A model generated the notes under the pieces. The model made no database searches and was not told the DNA's origin. It saw only the letters and a program-made list of their open reading frames with translations. Position numbers and translations under genes: made by a program. Below are positions 55,831-64,000 of a stretch of 64,000 nt of DNA, one piece after another. The stretch covers positions 36,075,648-36,139,647 of the forward strand of contig CM055101.1 of NCBI GenBank assembly GCA_029204225.1, written 5' to 3'. Positions within the stretch are counted from its first letter, which is position 1. Every line of letters starts with the position of its first letter. Origin of the DNA: Diphasiastrum complanatum (taxonomy: Eukaryota; Streptophyta; Lycopodiopsida; Lycopodiales; Lycopodiaceae).

Positions 55831-56336
55831 AAACAATATTGTTTATTTGCTTGCCCACACCACTCCCAAGGCCTCCCCAACTCCCAATGATCTAACCACA
55901 GTGTCTATAGTCACATTTAAGAACTATTAACAGTTCGCAGTATAACTTGACTAAATTCAAAAATATTTCCTCCATTGGTTACAAAAAGGGCAATTTCTTC
56001 ACTAGATCTAGAATATGACCGCCATCCCCAAATTCGAATCAGAAAAAATTGCAAAATGTTTACATATGCATTCCTTCCACAAGAATGAAAATATGAGCGC
56101 CAACTACCTATTGGAATGAAAAAATGAGCGGCAATTCCAAATTTGAATCAAGCATACAAGCATGGAGATTGGATTGATCATACATAGTATATAATATAAT
56201 CAAAGATGAGTATTTTGTTTTGCTTCATAGAATCTGGTCATAGTACTTTGATGCAACTGATTACTCTATTATTTTTTTGGTGATGACATTATATCATCTA
56301 CATGTGGATATCCCTATTGATTTGGCACCTTTGCAG
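55831..56336. other. No gene seen; possible intron or flank
   Basis: AT-rich DNA. ATGAGCGCCAACT and ATGAGCGGCAATTCC at 56093 and 56126 form a short diverged repeat. The stretch ends at the acceptor CACCTTTGCAG of the following spliced pseudogene. Confidence 0.4.
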
Positions 56337-57552
56337 AGAAGAAGAGGCAAAGGAGTTCAAATATCTGCTGAAGATCGTTCTTGTTACAGGGCAGAAGGAA
56401 AGAAAAACTTGGATTTGTGGACAGATGGAACATTATATCCACAAGATCCAAGCACTTTGACACATCCCACATTCTCTTCAATAACTCATTTAGTTACATG
56501 GATATGCAATGGGCATAGTGGATTACTAGGATATTGTGAAAGATTGCAAAACCATGGAAAACAACTTTATATGAATAAAGTTTACTTTTTAGAAGGTGAG
56601 TTAATTCGAATATCCTCTTATTGTCAAAATAGAGATTGTCATCTCCAAAAGACGTTAGAAGAAAATGAACAACTTAAAAAAAAAAATGAATCATTATAGA
56701 AGATAACAATCAATATCAAATCAGAACTAGAGCAAATGCAATCAGTCTTACAGTGTATTCATATTGAAAACTTATGATTACTGAAGGATGTGGATTTGGC
56801 AAAGAAGAAGGCTGAAAGTAAGAAGCGAAAGCGACAAAGTTGCAAGGATATTCAAACGCTTTCAAAAGGAGGTTATCGAAATAGAAGGATCCAAAAGTAA
56901 GCATATTTTGAATTTTTTAAGTTTTTCAATGACATTTGGATTTAATTTCAGCTATGGTGATATTCTGTTAACTATCTGTTTTTTTTTGCAGATCTGCATT
57001 AGTAGCTCCTCGGAATATTAAAGACAATGCTTCACTAGGAATGTCATTGGGCACAATATTGACTTGCAAATCAACTGAGCATATCATGATGAACAATAGG
57101 ATTTCAAATGTAAAGTGTAAAATAGTAGAGTCTTTGATGGTGGACATTCAAAATATTTTAGATAAGACTATAGTTCAGGGTGCTTGTGATTTTGTAGGTA
57201 TTAGTAGGGAAGCATATGCAACAATATTTAAACTAATTAGAGAAGCTTTTAAGCAAGTTTAAATTAGAAAAGTCCCAATCCCTAGGACATATCACTTGAA
57301 GAAAGAGAGGGATACATTAAACATAGGTATGCATAAGATCACTGGAACTCCATCTCATATTGAGGAGGTGTATGAAACTGATGGAAGATCGATATTCTAT
57401 AATTCATCAAACAATTTATTTGTTGATCTAAATTACTTGCTGAGATACATCGTCACATTCTATGATATAACCTATGAAAAGGTGAATGGAAAAATAATCA
57501 TAGTACTTAAGTTAGATGAGTCAGAAATTGTGAAAGGACATGATCACAGGGG
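56337..57552 (+). pseudogene. Spliced pseudogene of unknown function, truncated
   Basis: Exon A (56337-56896) follows an acceptor CACCTTTGCAG. It encodes a Trp/Cys-containing segment (LDLWTDGTLYPQDPSTLTHP, WICNGHSGLLGYCERLQNHG), then a charged coiled-coil-like part (LEENEQLKKK) and a KKKAESKKRKRQ stretch resembling a nuclear localisation signal. A 95-bp intron (56897-56991, A|GTAAGC to TTTTTTTGCAG) keeps the frame. Exon B (56992-57552) encodes a helical segment and GRSIFYNSSNNLFVDLN, then KIIIVLKLDESEIVKG. In-frame stops at 56697, 56775 and 57260 show it is dead. The family B LTR at 57553 cuts it. I do not recognise the family. Confidence 0.55.
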
Positions 57553-58052
57553 CATCACTCAAGAGAACCATCATGATCAAGGAGCTTAGTGTAGTATCAA
57601 ACTCATGGAAAATCTTCTTATTAAGCATGGAGTAGATACAATGCAAAAAGCTCCTCTTCACAAAGAGGGTGTCTCTTAAATAAGCAAGAGAGCTCCTTAG
57701 GTGGCATCCTAGTGGAATTTCCACATTTCACAGATTACAAGTGGAATATTGCTCTCCACTAGAGGTCACCATCAAAAGGTGGCTCACTCTACTTTCTTTA
57801 AGAGGGGTCCACTACATTTATTGCATTTGCTTAGAAATACTAGTTCCTACATGGTCATTCCATCTTCCGGGATTCACCATGAGGCTTACACAGTTCTTAC
57901 TTGTTTTTCCTAGCTAGTATTTCTCAGCTTTCATACTCGGCTCTCAGTCTTCATTAGTCTCATCTTCTCAGAGACCTCCTCGGTCTAAGGTGAGAGGTGC
58001 TCTTGAGTTGCTCTGTCTGACTATCTTGGGGATTCGTCAGAATCAGCCAACA
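57553..58052 (-). repeat. Partial 3' LTR of family B, copy 2
   Basis: Minus-strand start TGTTGGCTGATTCTG, then the same blocks as 3157-2680. Similarity to copy 1 is high (roughly 93-95% by eye). The LTR stops about 650 bp short. Confidence 0.8.
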
Positions 58053-58343
58053 TTATCCCACCCCTAATGTGTTGCAGGACCCACTGCAACTCATATTGGA
58101 TGATGTCGCTCTGCTTTGTATTGGCATCTTCGATCGTCACTTGGAAAAGCGTAGATCCTAGTTCGCTTACATAAAACGAAGTGCTTATTGTCGCCAGTCT
58201 TTATCACAAAAACTTTCTTTCACGAATTTCCACGATTGGATTAGAATGTCTTATTGCTATAGGTGGTTGACATTCTCAAAATTGGAGAGCTCCTAGCAAC
58301 TTCATAACTTGCATGCTCGAGTGCTTTTCATGTGTCTCTTTGT

Positions 58344-59485
58344 TTAGTCACTTGTATCTGCCATTGACGGTTTCATCTTTGGTTTCTTGGCAGATTCCAA
58401 CTTTGGTTTCTTCTGGGAGGTCTGTATCCTCCATTTGCCTCTGGGTGTTTCCGTGGTTCTTCTCTTAGTTGAAGTTCCAGTCTCAAGGAAAACCTTTGAT
58501 CTGCAGGTTGCACAAACTTTGATTGTCAGTCTCAAGGGGATGGATTCATCAAAAACTGGTGGTAGGAACAGATTTGGATGGACAGTTTGATAACGGTAAG
58601 GAAACATGATGAAGGTTTGGTGAAAGGATGAAGGAACTGATAGTTCTACAGTTGTAGCCTTGGACCCTTGCAATGTCGAGCTTTGACCACCACTTGCTGG
58701 GTGAGGAGCTTGCTTTATTTGCAGGTTCACGGATGTCTTCATCTTTCATTTTCTGCAGCTCTTTCTTTTGATCCGTTACTTTTGGATCTCTTTGGGCTTC
58801 ATAAGAGGGGATTCAACTATCATTAGTCCAGAGAGTTTCTTTTGATCAAGATTGATCTGACTCATCTGTTGTTTAAGTTTTGTCCTTTCCTCCTCATCTT
58901 CCTGGATCTTTCTTTTTATTTCTTCTAGCTGTTTCGTCTGCTTTTGTAGGTCTTTTTCGGCTGAACAACCAATATAGGTGGTAGTTGGTCTCCACTAGAC
59001 ACTTGCAATGATCTATCAGCTGCTTCGGTAAGACTATCAAAAACTGGAAATTTCACAGAAGAACAGTAAACTGATGATAAAAAAACAGATGGAAGGGAGG
59101 GTGGTGGTGACAACGGTAGATGGTGTGGACGATAGACATGAGAATGGGCGCAGAAGTATGGCAAGAGGTTGGTTGAAGAAGGAGACTGATTTTCCAATGC
59201 TTGTGTTTCCCTTTCTGAAGGATCTTCGTCGTGACTAGGGTACTTCTTCTGATCGAGTCGCTTTGGATTGCCCATTTGTCTTCTTAGCCTTGTCATTGTC
59301 GACTTTGGGTTTGTGACCTTGGCTGTCAATCTTGCTGGTGTTGTTGCTGGCAGCGTAACTGCTCCAGTGGATCCGAGCAAATCCACTCTCCCCCCCCCCC
59401 CCCCAAAAAAAAAAAAATCTGTTGGTGGGGATGTTGTTGCCGGTGACTGTTCATGCTCAAGATTGGATCGGCGTGTGGAACACAT
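58344..59485 (-). pseudogene. Family B downstream ORFs, copy 2 (longer first block)
   Basis: 59485-58925 encodes 186 residues: a basic Ser/Thr/Arg-rich segment with RRQMGNPKRLDQKKY, a Pro/Ser/Leu segment and a tail up to LPPILVVQPKK. 58920-58750 encodes the coiled-coil stretch and 58742-58344 a 132-residue Ser/Thr/Pro-rich end finishing KKPKMKPSMADTSD. The blocks align with those of copy 1 (4514-3501). This copy keeps about 85 bp (59030-59130) missing from copy 1. A homopolymer C15A13 tract at 59390-59417 replaces the C7A5 tract of copy 1 and adds Gly/Phe residues. Confidence 0.45.
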
Positions 59486-60128
59486 AGTTGAAACTCGTTG
59501 AACATGTGACTGGACTAAAGATTGAACAAGTTTTAACTAAATTTGTTTCGATCTTGTTGTAGTTGACTCAAAGAATAATATGGCAATGAGTGCAGGAATC
59601 AACTCTAACGTGTCATGGATTTCTCATAGTTTTCAAAAATTTGAAACTGTTGTTCATGGTAATCTGAAGATAGATAGATGAATGAAATGTGTTCTGGAGA
59701 TGCTCTATAGAAGACTCTCATGCAGTAGCTATTTCTCATGCAAAAATCAATCACACAAAATAGGTGAAGAGAAACAAGAAAATAAACAAACATTACAGAG
59801 AGTGAGAACTGTATAGCACTTCTTGAACAAAACTTGCATTCATCAACATTGATAATGTACCTTGATAGTTGCAATATTTCAGTTTTTTTGTAGAGTAATG
59901 TGACTAACTCTGACATGCCCTTGTCAAAACAAGACAGGGTTGGTTACACCAAATCTACCATCATTGATAGCAGATGTTGTAAGGTATAGCTTGAGATGTA
60001 GGTATGGTCGAGGTACTATGTCCTGAGGACCTCTTTGAACAAGAGATTCAGAACCGAATCTTTATCTGGATTTTTTAATCCAAAAAATATTGTGTATTGG
60101 CACATTGGAAATCTTATCAGCATGTGGA

Positions 60129-61035
60129 CTTTACCGAAATCTATATCATGTTATAAAAGAAAAATTAAACTGCATTGATATAGTAAAACATGCAAATTTT
60201 CTAACATGGCTTCCTACATTGCAAATACCGCTTTCTGATTATATAAAAGCAATACACAGCAATTTGAAAAAACCTACAATATTTGTACAACGCCATCCAA
60301 AAGACATATACAAAAACAATTTCAATCCATCCATAAGTCAACTTTGGAATGCAAATATGGATTTGCAATATATTCTTCATCCATATGCAGCTGCAAGTTA
60401 TTACACATCGTATTTAACAAAAAATGATACTACTCTTTCACAATCTTTAAAATACGCATTTACAGAATCTTTACATCAAAATGTAAATACATTTATACGA
60501 TTAAAAGCATGGGCAATGCATTTTTTAATGCACAATAGATGAGTGCACAACTTGCAGCATTTATTGTATTATCATTATGTTTACATGCTTCCATGAGAAC
60601 ATTCACATTCATTAATACAAATCCTGAACCAACACGAGCATTTGTTCTTAAAAACAAACAAAGTTTGCAATGTCTTCATCCCGATTCAACAGACATCCGG
60701 TATGCAACAAAACTTGAAAAATACCTTACTTCTATATAAACCGTTCAAAGTATCAGAATACATGATTCTAGAATCACATTCATCGTACGAAGTCACGTAC
60801 CATGCACACTATGACATAATACAACACAACAAACAAAAACTACATTTTAATCAAGAACTTGACAAATACACACGCTGCAATTGGGAAGACTCTGAAAACA
60901 AATCATCAAACGCTGAAATATCAAATCAAAACTTGAATACCTGTAACATCAATAATTATGATCTACAAACTGAATTTTCAACTCATGCAAAATGCAACCC
61001 CAAAAAACAAATAGATACAACTCCAACAAGTAAGG
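60129..61035 (+). pseudogene. Helitron Rep (HUH) fragment, frameshifted
   Basis: The plus frame 60129-60542 reads PTIFVQRHPKDIYKNNFNPS, LWNANMDLQYILHPYAA and SYYTSYLTKND, matching the end of a Helitron Rep domain; YxxxY (in SYYTSYLTK) fits the two-tyrosine nicking motif. After a TGA the next frame (60539-60739) reads MSAQLAAFIVLSLCL and RTFTFINTNPEP, the segment that links Rep to the Pif1-like helicase in Helitrons. A further frame change near 60725 leads to YHAHYDIIQHNKQKL and an Asn/Lys-rich end. Neither the His-x-His motif nor the helicase is present. It begins exactly where family B copy 2 breaks off. The AT-rich codons differ from neighbouring frames. Confidence 0.72.
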
Positions 61036-62400
<1,365 letters not shown>

Positions 62401-62409
62401 TACTCAAAC

Positions 62410-62461
62410 TGCTTTAACTCTAATGAAAGGAAAACAAAAGAGTGTCAATGAGAGAGATAAA
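62410..62461 (+). repeat. Dispersed direct repeat, left copy
   Basis: TTTAACTCTAATGAAAGG through AGTGTCAATGAGAGAGATAAA recurs at 63658-63709 with minor changes. The two copies enclose about 1.2 kb of different DNA. Confidence 0.8.
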
Positions 62462-62599
62462 AGGATAGAGAGTCATCAAGGTTTTCAAAAAACTTACTTT
62501 ACTCCAAGCCCTACTGCAAGCTTTACACCCTTTTAAATAGCTTTGAAGAAACAGAACATTTCTAATTACAAAGCCTTGCTAGCTTTTAGCCCTCAGCCC

Positions 62600-63560
62600 G
62601 ACGAAGACATTCGTGAATTCGAAGATCTGGAGACACGAAGCACGAAAAGTTTCACGAACACGAAAGTCAAAGGAAACGAAAACAAACGGTTCGCAAACAC
62701 GAAAGTCAAAAGAGACGAACACGAACACGAAAGATCCACGAACGAGATTCCTTTGCGATCCAGTACAAGGGAAAGGCATACGAACAAAACAAAACTCTTT
62801 TTGCCCTCACGCTCCAAAGAGTACCAACTAAGATCATGCAAGTACCCAGAAGTACAGATATCTGATGTGATGGTATGACGTCAACAGATACATTTTAGGT
62901 CATGGCTAATCTGCCACTCTTGTAATTCCCTTATTAGTTGTAGATGTTTAATCACTCTAATCTTAGATTCACATAGAGCGACCATACTTACTGGATGATA
63001 CTTGACATATAGATCAACAGAATACACATACAATGTAATGTAATAATCTGATGCTAGTAAGCAATCAAGACGAAAAATACAGAATACTTGTCCGCCTGCG
63101 TACGAAGACAATTCTGTCTAGGATCAGAAGATCCAACTGTCCGCTAGTCAAGCGAGATGATTACTCGTGAGAGAACCGTGTTTCTCTCACACCAATGCAC
63201 TGCGTGGATATGCACGTAGTGCTTAAGGAATCAGAGAAAAAAAATCAATAGATGATATTGTAGCCTTCGCGCACATATCGATTTGTGTTGTGTCTGATCT
63301 CGAATGCAAATGTTTCTACTGTTAATCGTGTGTCTGAGTTTCTTCTTGTTCATTTTGAATTCTGCACTTTGGTTGAAACTATGTTGAATGTTGTATTAAT
63401 GTTATGAACGTAGGCCAGTAGTGACTGACTACACTCTAGAGGACTGTCGGAGCGATTCAGCTGGCAGTGTCCAATGATCGCATCCGAACTCCATCCGAGA
63501 TGAAGAGAGTCGTGCTTGATTCGCCTTCGCGAAAGTTTCACGAATCTAACGAATTCATCA
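62600..63560. other. ACGAA-rich stretch, possible LTR remnant
   Basis: 62600-62760 is full of CACGAA/ACGAAAG words in a short diverged tandem (ACACGAAAGTCAAA at about 62670 and 62698). TGAATTCG at 62614 and CGAATTCA ending at 63557 could be LTR ends, and TTCGCGAA words resemble the copia C and D LTRs. There is no matching target duplication, so this stays a suggestion. ORF 62543-62878 is read from the repeat and is not called a gene. Confidence 0.3.
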
Positions 63561-63706
63561 GTCATCATTCTCAACAAGCCCTTTGAGAAGCTTTCTCATG
63601 TTCTCTTTGAGAATGTTTACAAGCTTTTAGATAGCTTTACCTCAAGCTTTTGAAAAGCTTTAACTCTAATGAAAAAAAAAAACAAAAGAGTGTCAATGAG
63701 AGAGAT

Positions 63707-64000
63707 AAACAACAATAAACACAAATGTAACAAAGCAAAACAAGTAAATTTTTGAATGCTAGCTATGGTGCTTACCTTTGTGTCCAATGCTCAGCTTTTT
63801 GCTCAAGCCCTAGCTATGGTGAGAAGGTAAAGAGCTTTGGTTGTGACAAAAGAACATAAACAACAATAAACACAAATGTATCAAAGAAAAACTAGTAAAC
63901 TTTTGAATGCTGGCTATGGTGCTCACTTTTTTGTCCAATGCTCAACTTTTTCTCCAAGCCCTGGTTATGGTGAAAAGGTAGAGAGCTCTGGATATGACAA
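63707..64000 (+). repeat. Tandem repeat, 151-bp units, runs off window
   Basis: AAACAACAATAAACACAAATG at 63707 recurs at 63858. The units stay alike through TCCAATGCTCA and CTATGGTGAGAAGGTA to the window edge. At least two units are present, roughly 88-90% identical by eye. Confidence 0.9.

Larger units (their letters stand above)
57553..60128 (-). mobile_element. Gypsy family B element, copy 2, truncated both ends
   Basis: On the minus strand: internal region (60128-58053), PPT, and the first 500 bp of the 3' LTR (58052-57553). It aligns with 2680-5123 of copy 1 throughout. The left (5') side is cut by the Helitron fragment at 60129; the LTR end is cut against the spliced pseudogene at 57553. 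Gag is absent. Confidence 0.75.

Noticed and set aside
62614-63557. Solo LTR with TGAATTCG / CGAATTCA ends
   Set aside because: No matching 5-bp duplication flanks it and no second copy is in the window; kept only as a low-confidence stretch.

Overview
The window reads as nuclear DNA of a land plant with a large, repeat-packed genome. Pointers to a plant are an intronless U-box/ARM E3 ligase of the PUB type, Ty1/copia and Ty3/gypsy elements with initiator-tRNA-Met primer sites, and leucine-rich-repeat exons split by phase-1 introns in the manner of plant receptor genes. A seed-free plant or gymnosperm would fit the repeat load, but the sequence does not fix the taxon. No prokaryotic, organellar, rRNA, tRNA or CRISPR feature was recognised.

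Layout. 1-1.47 kb: possible end of a coding exon, then AT-rich DNA. 1.47-6.6 kb: an LTR of gypsy family A (1469-1995), abutted by a minus-strand element of family B (3' LTR 1999-3157, PPT, downstream ORFs, zinc knuckle, gag; pol missing). 6.65-8.74 kb: G-rich, C-poor DNA with a 24-bp-type minisatellite. 8.75-12.1 kb: a family A chromovirus lacking RT/RNase H. 13.0-14.9 kb: a large imperfect inverted repeat. 16.2-17.4 kb: the U-box gene (minus), the only clearly intact host gene. 20.2-26.2 kb: copia RT scrap, second family B LTR, minisatellite arrays and a decayed gypsy pol. 26.2-33.3 kb: an unrecognised ORF split by a structurally complete copia element (Copia-1, 27209-32980) with matching 5-bp target duplications. 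33.6-35.0 kb: copia scraps on both strands. 36.0-39.4 kb: LRR exons of a broken receptor-like gene, with an internal 1.17-kb duplication. 40.0-43.4 kb: mostly unassigned. 43.4-49.9 kb: copia C (internally deleted) joined to copia D. 50.7-55.8 kb: copia E joined to copia F; F is interrupted by a solo LTR with 5-bp target duplications and a 26-bp perfect hairpin. 56.3-57.55 kb: a spliced pseudogene of unknown function, cut by a third family B LTR. 57.55-60.13 kb: second family B internal region. 60.13-61.04 kb: a Helitron Rep fragment. 61.5-64 kb: long TC and GA microsatellites and tandem repeats.

The genes do not form a pathway. The history visible is nested insertion, deletion and recombination among LTR elements around one housekeeping-type gene and two dead host genes. 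The items most worth a second look are the 24-bp repeat shared by several gypsy-associated leaders, the CACACGTGTG palindromes in copia LTRs and leaders, the Helitron fragment that resembles non-plant types, the unrecognised ORF split by Copia-1, and the unidentified spliced pseudogene.
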